A stretch of DNA of 64,000 nucleotides from JBEKCB01 sp052139675. GTDB lineage: Bacteria > Planctomycetota > Brocadiia > CAIUPP01. The notes under the pieces are model-generated. The model did no database searches, had not been told where the DNA came from, and saw nothing but the letters and a program-made list of their open reading frames with translations. This document shows, one piece after another, positions 50,841 through 59,755 of the stretch (positions are counted from its first letter, which is position 1; every line of letters begins with the position of its first letter). The stretch is taken from NCBI GenBank assembly GCA_052139675.1, contig JBKQWE010000097.1:31477-95476 (forward strand), read 5' to 3'. Position numbers and translations under genes: made by a program.

Positions 50841-51188
50841 GGAAATTGGACTCGTTTTTTTCAAATCGCCTTCTGCGTGTTATCCGCTTCCCCGGCAACA
50901 CCTTACGGCTTCTCACGCGCACATCATCACGGCAGTATATCATAATAGTTCTTATTGTCAAGGGGCTGCCGCGCATTTCACAATGGCGGGCGAACAGCCT
51001 GTTACCGTAGCTTACACCGGAGACGGCAGTTAAGACATATCCCTTCTCGAAAATATTGTTCTCTTTGTCCGGTTGTTTCCAGCCCTCTGCATGTGACGCG
51101 TTCGCCCCGGTTGAAGTGGATCGAAATACACCAGCGCTTGTTCAACAAGACTCCAGCTTGTAAAAGGATGCGACGTAACTTTTCGGGT

Positions 51189-51305
51189 CACTGCCGGCTA
51201 AGACCTTGCCGCAGCGAGGGATACCGGCAAGTGTGCAAAAGCCCCGGGCAGGCACGGCCTTTGCTTCAAGCCATGCCTGGGTGGTTTTATCGTTCAGAAA
51301 CGGGG
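51189..51305 (+). ncRNA. Candidate structured leader RNA
   Basis: Within the 474-bp gap 50865-51338. Stem I: CACT-GCCGG (51189-51197) with CCGGC-A-AGTG (51224-51233), topped by CCTTGC/GCGAGG (51204-51219). Stem II: CCCCG (51242-51246) with CGGGG (51301-51305), enclosing stem III CAGGCACGGC/GCCATGCCTG (51249-51279, one mismatch). A ribosome binding site follows at 51323. The compact multi-stem layout upstream of a secreted-protein gene is riboswitch-like; no known class is matched. Confidence 0.4.
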
Positions 51306-51338
51306 CAGCTTTAAGCGCGAAAGGAGGCAACAAGCGCG

Positions 51339-51476
51339 GTGAGAAAACTTGTTCAAGAGATGCTGCGCAAACATGCATTCGCGTCCCTGGAGCGGACCAT
51401 ACTGGCGCGGAAGTCCACGACCTCCGTGAACCGCCGGTTTTTCGCGAAATTTCGATTCCAGGGAAAAGGAGGGTAG
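51339..51476 (+). CDS. Possible 45-residue basic leader peptide
   Basis: GTG 51339 follows AAAGGAGG by 11 nt and opens a 46-codon frame ending 3 bp before the next gene's start. The product is basic (LVQEMLRKHAF, NRRFFAKFRF) with no known relative. Its position between the candidate structured RNA and the secreted-protein gene suggests either a real small protein or a translational leader. Confidence 0.35.
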   Translation: MRKLVQEMLRKHAFASLERTILARKSTTSVNRRFFAKFRFQGKGG

Positions 51477-51479
51477 GCC

Positions 51480-51974
51480 ATGAGGCACACGGGCATCGCA
51501 GTGCTGTTCGTCGGGCTGGTGTTCGGATTCGCCGCCGCGGCGCATGCCGGAAAGGGTCCGTCCGGCCCGGTCGAAAAGGGCGCGCCGGCCTGGGACGGGC
51601 GGCCGGTCATGGTCGCTCGCGTCGTCGGAGAGGTGACCGCCATCAGCGGCAACACGCTCACGATCACAGACACGATCCAAGGCCAGCCGCAAGTCCTGGT
51701 TCTCACCTTCGACAGGGCGACGCAGTTCGGCGCGGCTCAGGAGGGCAAAAAAGTACGAGCCGATTTCAAATGGCATCGGGCGAATGAGGTGACGGCCGCG
51801 GACCTCGAGGTTGGAGAGCAGGTCAAGGTGTTTTACATTGTGGGCGCGGACATCGCCCGGACCATCGTCATCACCTCCTCGCCGGCGGCGCCAGGTACAG
51901 GTAATTCCGGCACGGGCACGGGTACAGGTACGGGTGGTTCAGGCTCAGGTACAGGCGTTAATAACATAACGTAA
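51480..51974 (+). CDS. Small secreted protein, DUF5666-like
   Basis: 164 residues. Signal peptide (IAVLFVGLVFGFAAAAHA), then a small beta-barrel-like domain (VARVVGEVTAISGNTLTIT...FDRATQF...VKVFYIVG) resembling DUF5666/OB-like periplasmic domains, and a Gly/Ser/Thr-rich tail. ATG 51480 has AGGAGGG 7 nt upstream. Function unknown. Confidence 0.75.
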   Translation: MRHTGIAVLFVGLVFGFAAAAHAGKGPSGPVEKGAPAWDGRPVMVARVVGEVTAISGNTLTITDTIQGQPQVLVLTFDRATQFGAAQEGKKVRADFKWHRANEVTAADLEVGEQVKVFYIVGADIARTIVITSSPAAPGTGNSGTGTGTGTGGSGSGTGVNNIT

Positions 51975-52244
51975 GCTCGGCGGAGCACGCTCGTTACGTA
52001 CGCCGGAAGCCGGGCAGGTTGATTGAGGGCAGGTTCAGGCCACCGGTGGTGGCGGCGCAGCGGACCTCTTCCGGACTGCGCGTCCTTCACCGGTGGTAAA
52101 TGGTCGGCCGCTCCAGCAACACGAACTTTCACCGCGACGATCCGCTCTGCGTCGCTTCGCTACTCCCGCCTTCGCGGCTTGCCGGCCGCAGGCGCGGGAA
52201 CGGCGAATCATGCTTGCTGCGGTCCGCCCCTGTCGGACGTTTGC

Positions 52245-53126
52245 TCAGCGGTACCGCGTTAGGCGCGGGGGGCGTTCTTGATAGGCCGCATAGAGCTTTT
52301 GCCAGGCGGGGCTGATCCGTTCTTCGCGGAGCGGACGCTTGAGGTTCCAAGGGATGGAACATCCCTCGGTGAAGCGACCGCAGAGCGGGCAGAAGCGCTC
52401 GAAGTGACTTTCCATCTCTTCCGCGTCCTCCGGCAGGCGTTTCCACCCGAGGTCGTATCCGGCCACGCGGTCAATGCCGCCCGCTATCGCGCAGCCATAA
52501 TACCCGAACGGCGTCAGCCCGATGCCGCAGATGTGCGGAATTTTGCAGGCATTGCGGAAGGATGCGAACTGAAACGAGGGTGAATCAGCCGGCGCCATGT
52601 TGAACGCGCCGAACTGCGGCTGGACCGCCGATTCCTTCAGCGAGGCCGGGTCCACGATCACTTCGCGGGGCAGCGACCGGATGATTTCTTTGGACCGCGC
52701 GCTGAAGCCGTTGGTCACGAGGACTACCGAGGTCCCGTGTGGACGCGCGCAGCCGTCAAGGAGCGTTCGGAGGATGGCCGTCAACGCCGGATGCAGCGTC
52801 GGCTCGCCCCCAAGCACTTTGATCGTGCGCCAGACTTTGCCGCAGCGGCGCGATTCCTCCACGAAGGTTTCAATCTGGCTCAATTCCATGCGCTCAGCGC
52901 TCGGCGCCTGCCGGCAACTGCGATTGCAGTGGAGGCATTTCAGATTGCATTCATATGTGACGTCAATCTCGATAATATCTCGACATCGCCGGTATTGCGG
53001 CCCGAGCAATGCGGTTACGGGGCGCGTGATGCGCAAATGGCGGTAGAGCCGCTGGAGGCCATACGCCGCATGGCCGGCGGGCGTCAGCCATCCCTCGTAT
53101 CCGCGTTTGCCTTTGGGAACGACCAT
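52245..53126 (-). CDS. Radical SAM protein
   Basis: 293 residues. The SAM-cluster motif is Cys60-x3-Cys64-x2-Cys67 (YECNLKCLHC), with GGEPTLHP as the second SAM motif and VVLVTNGF following. Cys near the C-terminus (FCPLCGRFTEGC) may bind an auxiliary cluster (SPASM-like). ATG 53126 has GGAG 7 nt upstream. Lies 118 bp downstream of the ArsS-type gene on the same strand and may be in its operon. The substrate is unknown. Confidence 0.85.
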   Translation of the reverse strand: MVVPKGKRGYEGWLTPAGHAAYGLQRLYRHLRITRPVTALLGPQYRRCRDIIEIDVTYECNLKCLHCNRSCRQAPSAERMELSQIETFVEESRRCGKVWRTIKVLGGEPTLHPALTAILRTLLDGCARPHGTSVVLVTNGFSARSKEIIRSLPREVIVDPASLKESAVQPQFGAFNMAPADSPSFQFASFRNACKIPHICGIGLTPFGYYGCAIAGGIDRVAGYDLGWKRLPEDAEEMESHFERFCPLCGRFTEGCSIPWNLKRPLREERISPAWQKLYAAYQERPPRLTRYR

Positions 53127-53244
53127 CGGGTGCTCCGAACGGGTTGGCGGCGCCGGACAGCCTGGGAATACTGAGAGTAATGGGCCTGATTGCTTGACGG
53201 GAACGGCTGCCCATTTCAGCCCTCAGTCCGCATTCGGTCGAACG

Positions 53245-54207
53245 TCATGTCTTCAGCACGAGCGCGCCGCCGCAGGACGAGCCGGGGCCGGCGGTGCAGC
53301 CGTAGCAGTGGTCGCCGGTCGTGATGCGCCGCCGCGCCAGCGTGCCGCGGTCGAACTGCCGCAGGTGGCTCGGCGCGCCGTGGTCCACCGGGCAGCCGAG
53401 CGCCAGGTTGAAGTCGCAGTCGTAGAGCGTGCCGTCCCAGCCGACGCTCAACTGGCGGCGGCACATCAGGCCGTCGAGCGTCTGCGGGTTGAACGCCGCG
53501 CGCAGGAGTTGCAGGTATTCCTGTTCGTGCCCGTCGCGGCGGAGCAGTTCGCGGAAGCGGCCGAGCGGCATGTTGGTGATCGTCAGGAGGCGCGTGAAGC
53601 GAATGCCGAAACGGGCGTCGAGCTCGCGCCGGTAGTCCGCTTCGAGCGCGGCCTGTCCGCCGGGCAGGAATGCGCCGCTGGGATTGTAGACCAGGTTCAG
53701 GACCCGGCGCTCGTCCACGCCATAGCCGATGGCGTTCAGCCGGCGCAGCGCGGCGACGCTGCACTCATAAACGCCGGCGCCGCGTTGCGCGCGGACATTC
53801 TCCTCGGTGTAGCATGGCATCGAGGCGACAAGCTGCACTTCGTGGCTGCTGAAGAACTCCGGCAGGTCCTGCATGCCCGGCTCGAGGAGCACCGTCAGGT
53901 TCGTCCGCACCTGCACGGCGAATCCGTCGCTGCGGAGCCGCTCGACGAACTTCCGAAAATGCGGGTTCAGCTCCGGCGCGCCGCCGGTGACGTCCACGAC
54001 CCGGCAACGGGAGTTTCGCGCCGCGCGGAAGACCTGCTCCATCGTCGGCCAATCCATCGCCTCGGCCCTTGCGGGCGATGCCTCCAGGTGACAGTGCGCG
54101 CACGACTGATTGCAGCGCAGGCCGAGGTTGACTTGCAGCGTCCCGACTTCCACCGCGCAGATCGGCCGGCCGAGCGCCTCGGTGCACGACTGCTCGAATG
54201 AGCCCAT
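53245..54207 (-). CDS. arsS: ArsS-type radical SAM/Cys-rich domain protein
   Basis: 320 residues. Radical SAM Cys32-x3-Cys36-x2-Cys39 (CNQSCAHC), TGGAPELNP, LNLVYNPSGAFLPGGQ and the C-terminal Cys-rich domain ending HCYGCTAGPGSSCGG, all hallmarks of TIGR04167, the rSAM/selenodomain family that includes ArsS of arsenosugar synthesis. All positions are Cys here; no in-frame TGA selenocysteine is present. No arsM methyltransferase is in the window. The transferase fusion at 49512 belongs to the same association. Confidence 0.88.
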   Translation of the reverse strand: MGSFEQSCTEALGRPICAVEVGTLQVNLGLRCNQSCAHCHLEASPARAEAMDWPTMEQVFRAARNSRCRVVDVTGGAPELNPHFRKFVERLRSDGFAVQVRTNLTVLLEPGMQDLPEFFSSHEVQLVASMPCYTEENVRAQRGAGVYECSVAALRRLNAIGYGVDERRVLNLVYNPSGAFLPGGQAALEADYRRELDARFGIRFTRLLTITNMPLGRFRELLRRDGHEQEYLQLLRAAFNPQTLDGLMCRRQLSVGWDGTLYDCDFNLALGCPVDHGAPSHLRQFDRGTLARRRITTGDHCYGCTAGPGSSCGGALVLKT

Positions 54208-54307
54208 TTGCGCTCCTCTCGTTCAAAATCTTCGCGCACCTCCAACCTATCACCTGCGGCGACGCGAGTCAATAATTCTGCCGCCGGAACCTGGCGCGGC
54301 AGCCATA

Positions 54308-54323
54308 CGGAACGGGATTTGCG
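54308..54323 (+). promoter_or_regulatory. Candidate sigma-54 promoter before the gas vesicle cluster
   Basis: CGGAACG-N4-TTGCG: GG at 54309-54310 and GC at 54321-54322 with exactly 10 nt between. Two or three changes from TGGCACG-N4-TTGCW. It lies in the 304-bp gap (54208-54511) before the first cluster gene, with a sigma-54 activator encoded next. Nothing else is seen in this gap. Confidence 0.4.
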
Positions 54324-54511
54324 ATCCAGGGACTCGTGTCGGCGCCGGGCTTCGAGTTTCGCAAGGCAGGCGCGGTCAGAGTCGCGGACGGGAAGGAAAA
54401 TATGGATCGGAGTCCATAGCGCGGGGTCCGAAAGTGGGTCTCTTAATCCCGCGCGACGCGGCGCAGCAGCCGGTGACCGATGCCGCATCAACGCGGGGAG
54501 GTTCGAAAAAC

Positions 54512-55132
54512 ATGCACCATAGCGCGGCACGGCGGTTGATCTGGGTCCCGGTGGTCCACACGGAGGCCGATCTCGGCAACATGAGCGAGTCGGTCAAGTC
54601 GCTCTACGTGCAGAAAATGGGCCGCGCGAAATGGGAGCAGCATATCGTCGCCATCCGAACGTTCTGGAGCAAGCTGGAGGAGCAAGTCACCGCGTTGCGG
54701 CTGCCGTACGAGCGCGTCCGGCTCTACCAGGACGGCTTGCCGTGTTGCGGCCGCGAGGCGGAGATCGTGCGGACTCTGGCCCTGGCCGGGAGCCTGAACT
54801 GCCGGCTGCTGCTCAAGCTGATGGACCGCGGCGCGCAGATTACCGGCACGGAGTCGCCGGAGCTGCTGCTCGAGGAGTACGACCTGGCGCGGAGTTCGCT
54901 CATCGCCGAAACCAGCGCCGAGCCGGCCTGGCGCGCGGACCTGCGCGGGCGCATCCTCGATCTGCGGGACCGTTACATCGCCGCGCGGATTGACCGCACG
55001 CTGCAGCAGGGCGAGACGGGACTGATTTTCCTGGGGATGCTGCATTCGCTCGATCGGCGTCTTCCGGCCGGCATTCGCGTCACGCAGTTGCGCGTGAAAA
55101 TGCCGGCGCGCAGGCCGACCGGGCGGGAGTAA
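54512..55132 (+). CDS. Gas-vesicle-cluster-associated protein of unknown function
   Basis: 206 residues, mostly helical, with WVPVVHTEADLGNMSESVKS near the N-terminus and a CC pair (GLPCCGREAE). A charged middle region with DRGAQITGTESPELLLEEYDLA is followed by a basic C-terminus. ATG 54512 follows GGGGAGG by about 11 nt. The position, 38 bp before the regulator and in line with gvp genes, suggests a role in regulation or assembly. I recognise no family. Confidence 0.62.
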   Translation: MHHSAARRLIWVPVVHTEADLGNMSESVKSLYVQKMGRAKWEQHIVAIRTFWSKLEEQVTALRLPYERVRLYQDGLPCCGREAEIVRTLALAGSLNCRLLLKLMDRGAQITGTESPELLLEEYDLARSSLIAETSAEPAWRADLRGRILDLRDRYIAARIDRTLQQGETGLIFLGMLHSLDRRLPAGIRVTQLRVKMPARRPTGRE

Positions 55133-55170
55133 GCGGCCCGCGCGGCCGGGCATTTGTGGATGGGTCGAAC

Positions 55171-56247
55171 ATGTTGACTGAAAATACGGCCTCCGTTTTC
55201 CTGGACGCGCCGAGGAGCGCCGAGCGCGCGGAGTCGGCGGAACTTTCCTGCCTCTACGAGACGATGGGCACGAGCCCGCAGGTCATCCGCATCTTTGAGC
55301 AGGTCAAGCTGGTCGCCCCGACGGATTTTACGGTGCTGATAGACGGCGAGACCGGCTCGGGCAAGGAACTCGTCGCCCACGCGCTGCACAGCGGTTCGGC
55401 GCGGCGCGACCGGCCGCTGGTGCCGGTGGACTGCGGCTCCATTCCGGCGACGCTCATCGAGTCGGAACTGTTCGGCTATGAGAAGGGCGCGTTCACGGGC
55501 GCGGACCGGACCAAGCTGGGCAAGTTCGAGGTCGCCGCCGACGGCACACTCTTCCTCGACGAAATCTCGAACCTGCCGCTGGATGTCCAGCCGAAGCTGC
55601 TGCGCGCGCTGCAGGAAAAGCAGATCTGGCGCGTCGGCGGGATGCAGCCGATCGCGATCAACACCCGCGTGCTCGCCGCCTGCAACCAGGAACTGCTCGG
55701 CCTGGTGCGCGCGAAGAAGTTCCGCGACGACCTCTATCATCGGCTGAACGAATTCTCGATCAAGATTCCGGCGCTGCGCGAGCGGATCGAGGACATCGAG
55801 CATCTCGCGCTGCGCTTCGTCGCTTTGACCAACCAGGAACTGCGCAAGCAGATCACGCTCTCGCGCGCCGCGCTGGAGACGCTGCTGGCGTACTCCTGGC
55901 CGGGCAACGTCCGCGAACTGCGCAACTGCATCCGCCGCGCGGTGCTGCAGGCGCGGACGGAGATCTGGCCGGAGCACCTGGCGCTGTCGCACGGCTATTC
56001 CGTCCACGGGCCGCAACTCTCCGATAACGGCGTGGAGTTCGACGGGAGACTCTCGCTCAAGGAGATCGTCCGCGAGGCCACCGTGAACGTGGAACGCAAG
56101 GTGCTCGTCGAGGTGCTGCGGCAGACGCAGGGGAACAAGGCCAAGGCCGCGCGGCTGCTGCGGGTGGATTACAAAACGATTCACGGGAAGATCAAGATCT
56201 ACGGCATCTCTTCAACGCGGAGCGAAGAGATTCAGATCGCGCCGTGA
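55171..56247 (+). CDS. Sigma-54-dependent activator lacking a receiver domain
   Basis: 358 residues. An AAA+ domain follows a short 30-residue N-terminus: Walker A GETGSGKE (59-66), the sigma-54 contact loop GAFTGA (106-111), Walker B LFLDEIS and the R-finger region LPLDVQ...RDDLYHRLNEF. A Fis-type helix-turn-helix closes the protein (GNKAKAARLLRVDYKTIHGKI). With no regulatory domain it is probably constitutively competent or controlled by another protein. ATG 55171 is chosen over GTG 55156. The sigma-54-like sites at 54308 and 60719 and repeats at 60478-60566 are its likely targets. Confidence 0.9.
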   Translation: MLTENTASVFLDAPRSAERAESAELSCLYETMGTSPQVIRIFEQVKLVAPTDFTVLIDGETGSGKELVAHALHSGSARRDRPLVPVDCGSIPATLIESELFGYEKGAFTGADRTKLGKFEVAADGTLFLDEISNLPLDVQPKLLRALQEKQIWRVGGMQPIAINTRVLAACNQELLGLVRAKKFRDDLYHRLNEFSIKIPALRERIEDIEHLALRFVALTNQELRKQITLSRAALETLLAYSWPGNVRELRNCIRRAVLQARTEIWPEHLALSHGYSVHGPQLSDNGVEFDGRLSLKEIVREATVNVERKVLVEVLRQTQGNKAKAARLLRVDYKTIHGKIKIYGISSTRSEEIQIAP

Positions 56248-56281
56248 GCGAGACCGGAGAAACTTCAGAGAGGAGAAGATC

Positions 56282-56782
56282 ATGGGCGCAGGCGGATTCA
56301 TGGGCGGGCTCGGCGGGCTGATCGAGAAACTGGCGGAGTTGGCGGAGAAGGGAAAGGAACTTCATGAGGTCTCGGACCTGCGCGACCCGGCGGATGGGAG
56401 CAAGCGCGGCGTCGTCGGCTTTTCGATCCGCGTCGGCCTCGGCAACGATGCGGTCAAGGTCGAGCGCTTCGGCAATCTCCGGCAGGACGAAAAGACCGGC
56501 AACGCGGTCGTCCAGCCGGTGCGCGAGCCGATGGTGGACGTTTTCGACGAAGCCGATCATGTGCTGGTCGTCGCCGAGATGCCCGGGATCGGCGAGGATG
56601 ACGTGCAGGTCGAGTTGAAGGACGACATCCTCACCGTCGCGGCCGAGCGCGGCGACACGAAGTACCGCAAGGAAATTCTGCTGCCGGCCGCGTTCCCGGC
56701 GGAGAGCATGAGCCGCACCTGCCGCAACGGCATCGTGGAGATCAAGTTCATCAAACCCACTGCGAAGGGGCCGGGCCAATGA
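56282..56782 (+). CDS. gvpH: GvpH-like Hsp20 family protein
   Basis: 166 residues. A Gly-rich N-terminus with an amphipathic helix (GGLIEKLAELAEKGKELHEV) precedes an alpha-crystallin domain (PMVDVFDEADHVLVVAEMPG, DDVQVELKDDILTV, NGIVEIKF). This layout is that of gas vesicle GvpH, a small heat-shock-like chaperone. ATG 56282 has AGAGGAG upstream. Its end overlaps the AAA ATPase start by ATGA, so both are translated together. Confidence 0.85.
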   Translation: MGAGGFMGGLGGLIEKLAELAEKGKELHEVSDLRDPADGSKRGVVGFSIRVGLGNDAVKVERFGNLRQDEKTGNAVVQPVREPMVDVFDEADHVLVVAEMPGIGEDDVQVELKDDILTVAAERGDTKYRKEILLPAAFPAESMSRTCRNGIVEIKFIKPTAKGPGQ

Positions 56783-58920
56783 CCCAGAAGAACAACGGGG
56801 CGCTCAAGTTGCGGGTTGCGGAAGCGCGCAGCAAGGATGTCGGGCGCGCGGTGGCGCGGCTCGATCCTTCCGACATGGCAACGCTCGGCCTGGAGATCGG
56901 CGACGTCGTCGAGCTCGCCGGCAAGCGCCGGACCGTGGCGAAGGCGATGCCGGCGTTCCGCGAGGACCGCGGCGCCTCGTGCGTGCAGATGGACGGCGTC
57001 TCGCGCGAAAACGCCGGCATCGGCCTCGACCAGATCGTCGAGGTCCGCAAGGTCGCCACCAAGCCCGCGACGGCCGTGCAGCTCTGCCCGATCAACATCA
57101 CGACGGAGGACCGCGACCTGGAGTACATCGGCCGGCTGCTCGACGGCATCCCCGTCGTCCAGGACGACCGCATCCGCGCCACGCTCTTCGGGACGCGGTC
57201 GGCGGATTTCAAAGTCGTCTCGACCTCGCCCTCCGGCCCGGTGGTGATCCACTCGACGACCGCGCTGCAGGTGAAGGCGGCGAACGTGAAGGAGCGCGCG
57301 CATGCCGTCTCCTACGAGGACATCGGCGGCCTCAAGCGCGAGATCCATCGCATCCGGGAGATCATCGAGCTGCCGCTGCGCTACCCGGAGGTTTTCGAGC
57401 GGCTGGGCATCGACGCGCCCAAAGGCGTGCTCCTGCACGGGCCGCCCGGCTGCGGCAAGACGCTCATCGCGCGCGCGGTGGTGCATGAGACCAAGGCGAA
57501 CTTCTTCCTCATCAACGGCCCGGAGATCATCCACAAGTTCTACGGCGAGAGCGAGGCGAACCTGCGGAAGATTTTCGACGAGGCGACGCGCCAGGCGCCG
57601 AGCGTGATTTTCCTGGACGAGATTGACGCGATTGCGCCGCGGCGCGAGAAGGTGGTGGGCGACGTGGAGAAGCGTGTCGTCGCACAATTGCTGGCGCTGA
57701 TGGACGGGCTGGCGACGCGCGGGCACGTCATCGTCATCGCCGCGACGAACATCCCCGACGCGCTCGACCCCGCGCTGCGGCGGCCAGGGCGCTTCGACCG
57801 CGAGATCGCGCTGCCGATCCCCGACCGCAACGGCCGCAAGGAAATTCTCGACATCCACAGCCGCGGCATGCCGCTGGCGGCGGACGTGGAGGTCGCCCAA
57901 CTGGCGGCGATCACGCACGGCTTCGTGGGCGCCGACCTCCAGGCGCTCTGCCGCGAGGCGGCCATGATCTGCCTGCGCCGGATCATGCCGGAGATTGATT
58001 TCGCCGCGGCGAAAATCCCGTACGACGCCCTGATGAAGCTCGAGGTCCACATGGCCGACTTCACCGAGGCGCTCCGCGAGATTGAGCCTTCGGCCATCCG
58101 CGAAGTGTTCGTCGAGATTCCCGAAGTCCACTGGGAGGACGTCGGCGGCCTGCAGAAGGTGAAGGAGCAACTGGTCGAGTCCATCGAGTGGCCGCTGAAG
58201 CACCCGGACCTGTTCCAGCGCGCCGGCGTCAAGCCGCCGAAGGGCATCCTGCTCGCCGGGCCGCCCGGCTGCGGCAAGACGCTCCTGGCCAAGGCCGCGG
58301 CGCACGAGAGCCAGGTCAATTTCATTTCGGTGAAGGGGCCTTCGCTGCTCTCGATGTATGTCGGCGAATCGGAGAAGGCCGTCCGCGATGTCTTCCGTAA
58401 GGCTCGGCAGGCGGCGGCGTGTATTCTGTTCTTCGACGAGATTGACGCGCTCGTCCCGGTGCGCGGCTCCGCCGGGACGGATTCGCGCGTGACGGAGCGC
58501 GTGATCGGCCAGTTCCTGACGGAGATGGACGGCGTCGAGGAGCTGGAGGGAGTGCTCGTCCTCGCGGCGACGAATCGCCCGGACCTGATTGACCCGGCGC
58601 TCCTGCGGCCGGGCCGGTTCGATATCGTGCTGGAGATTCCGCCGCTGGACTGCGACGGACGCAGGGAGATTTTCCAGATCGGGCTGCGCGGCAAGCCTCT
58701 GGCGCCCGACGTGAGAGCGGACGAACTGGCCGCACAGTCCGACGGGTTCACCGGCGCGGAAATCCGGGCGGTGTGCCGCAGGGCGTCGCTGGATGCGGTC
58801 CGCATCGTTATCAGCGCAGCACAAAAGTCCGGGGACGAAGGGACCTGCGCGATGCGCATCACGCGCGAGCAGTTCTTGCGCGCATTGGAGGAAGTCCGTG
58901 GAAACCAGTCCAGGATGTGA
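56779..58920 (+). CDS. CDC48/VAT-like double AAA+ ATPase
   Basis: 713 residues. An N-terminal VAT-N double-psi-barrel-like domain (about 8-100, LRVAEARSKDVGRAVARLD) and a second small domain precede two complete AAA modules: Walker A GPPGCGKT at 221-228 and 494-501, Walker B VIFLDEIDA and ILFFDEIDA, and arginine-finger RRPGRFD/RPGRFD. Archaeal VAT/eukaryotic CDC48 unfoldases have this build. Coupled to gvpH and overlapping the first gvpF by 23 bp, it is likely to remodel gas vesicle proteins during assembly or turnover. Confidence 0.92.
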   Translation: MTQKNNGALKLRVAEARSKDVGRAVARLDPSDMATLGLEIGDVVELAGKRRTVAKAMPAFREDRGASCVQMDGVSRENAGIGLDQIVEVRKVATKPATAVQLCPINITTEDRDLEYIGRLLDGIPVVQDDRIRATLFGTRSADFKVVSTSPSGPVVIHSTTALQVKAANVKERAHAVSYEDIGGLKREIHRIREIIELPLRYPEVFERLGIDAPKGVLLHGPPGCGKTLIARAVVHETKANFFLINGPEIIHKFYGESEANLRKIFDEATRQAPSVIFLDEIDAIAPRREKVVGDVEKRVVAQLLALMDGLATRGHVIVIAATNIPDALDPALRRPGRFDREIALPIPDRNGRKEILDIHSRGMPLAADVEVAQLAAITHGFVGADLQALCREAAMICLRRIMPEIDFAAAKIPYDALMKLEVHMADFTEALREIEPSAIREVFVEIPEVHWEDVGGLQKVKEQLVESIEWPLKHPDLFQRAGVKPPKGILLAGPPGCGKTLLAKAAAHESQVNFISVKGPSLLSMYVGESEKAVRDVFRKARQAAACILFFDEIDALVPVRGSAGTDSRVTERVIGQFLTEMDGVEELEGVLVLAATNRPDLIDPALLRPGRFDIVLEIPPLDCDGRREIFQIGLRGKPLAPDVRADELAAQSDGFTGAEIRAVCRRASLDAVRIVISAAQKSGDEGTCAMRITREQFLRALEEVRGNQSRM

Positions 58921-59755
58921 GATCGCGCCGAGGCTGGAATCGGGCGCGAAGGACACCGGGTTTTATCTCTATTGCTTCACGCGTTCCGAGGCGGTGCGCG
59001 AGCTCGGCTCGGCGGCGATGAAAGAGGACCCGTTCCTCGGCGCGATCCACGTCGGCGGCCTGGCGGCCGTATTCAGCCTTGTCTCGCTGGCCGAGTTCGA
59101 CGAGGAGGGCGGCCGGCAGAATCTCCAGGACCCGGCGTGGCTCGTCCGGCGGGCGTGCCGGCACGATCGCGTTATCACGCAGATGATGGAACTCTCGCCG
59201 GTCCTGCCGGTGCGGTTCGGCGCGGTGTTCACCTCGCCGGATTTCGTCCGGGACCAGTTGGTGAAGAACAGCGCGGAAATCTCCCGGTTCCTCGACCGCA
59301 TGTCGAACAAGGAGGAATGGTCGGTCAAGGCCTTCGGGCATGCGGAGCAGACCTGCGCCTGGCTTATGCGGACGGACCCGGAGCTGCTGCAGAAGCAGCG
59401 GCGAGCGCCTGAGTCCTCGGGTACGCGCTACCTGCACGACCGGTGCCTCGCCATCCAGGCGGCAAAACAGGCCCGGCAGGTGTGGCGGTCGGCGACTGAC
59501 CGGCTGCGGAATGAACTCACCGGCTGCGCGCTCGAACTCTGCCCGCTGCCGCTGCGGCGGGGCGCTGCGTCGAAGCGGGAGGACGAGATGATCTTCCATT
59601 CCGCGTTCCTGCTGGACCGCGCGCGCGTAGCGGATTTCCGCGCGCGCGTGCAGAGCATTGAGGCGGACCTGGCGGAACGCGGCTTGGCGTTCGAGGCGTC
59701 CGGTCCGTGGCCGCCGTACAACTTCTGTCCCTCGATTGCGATCGGAGCCGCATGA
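58898..59755 (+). CDS. gvpF: Gas vesicle protein GvpF/GvpL family (1)
   Basis: 285 residues. Family features: FYLYCF near the start, ELSPVLPVRFGAVFTSP (the LPxRFG core), and the C-terminal FEASGPWPPYNFCP. GTG 58898 has GGAGGAAG upstream and lies within the end of the ATPase gene. Longer than archaeal GvpF, as is typical of bacterial GvpF/L. Such proteins are minor shell or nucleation factors. Overlaps the second copy (ATGA). Confidence 0.9.
   Translation: METSPGCEIAPRLESGAKDTGFYLYCFTRSEAVRELGSAAMKEDPFLGAIHVGGLAAVFSLVSLAEFDEEGGRQNLQDPAWLVRRACRHDRVITQMMELSPVLPVRFGAVFTSPDFVRDQLVKNSAEISRFLDRMSNKEEWSVKAFGHAEQTCAWLMRTDPELLQKQRRAPESSGTRYLHDRCLAIQAAKQARQVWRSATDRLRNELTGCALELCPLPLRRGAASKREDEMIFHSAFLLDRARVADFRARVQSIEADLAERGLAFEASGPWPPYNFCPSIAIGAA

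Noticed and set aside
51180..51310. Known c-di-GMP-I (GEMM) riboswitch
   Set aside because: Some short similarities, but the GNRA loop/receptor and the conserved core spacing are not present.
51142..51378. 78-codon minus-strand ORF
   Set aside because: Overlaps the structured region and both ribosome binding site and motif are lacking; more likely a by-product of the conserved non-coding sequence.
53245..53310. Selenocysteine in the ArsS-like protein
   Set aside because: The C-terminal motif is encoded by ordinary Cys codons; no internal TGA or SECIS-like hairpin is needed.
56557..58956. 799-codon minus-strand frame
   Set aside because: Antisense shadow of the CDC48-like ATPase gene.
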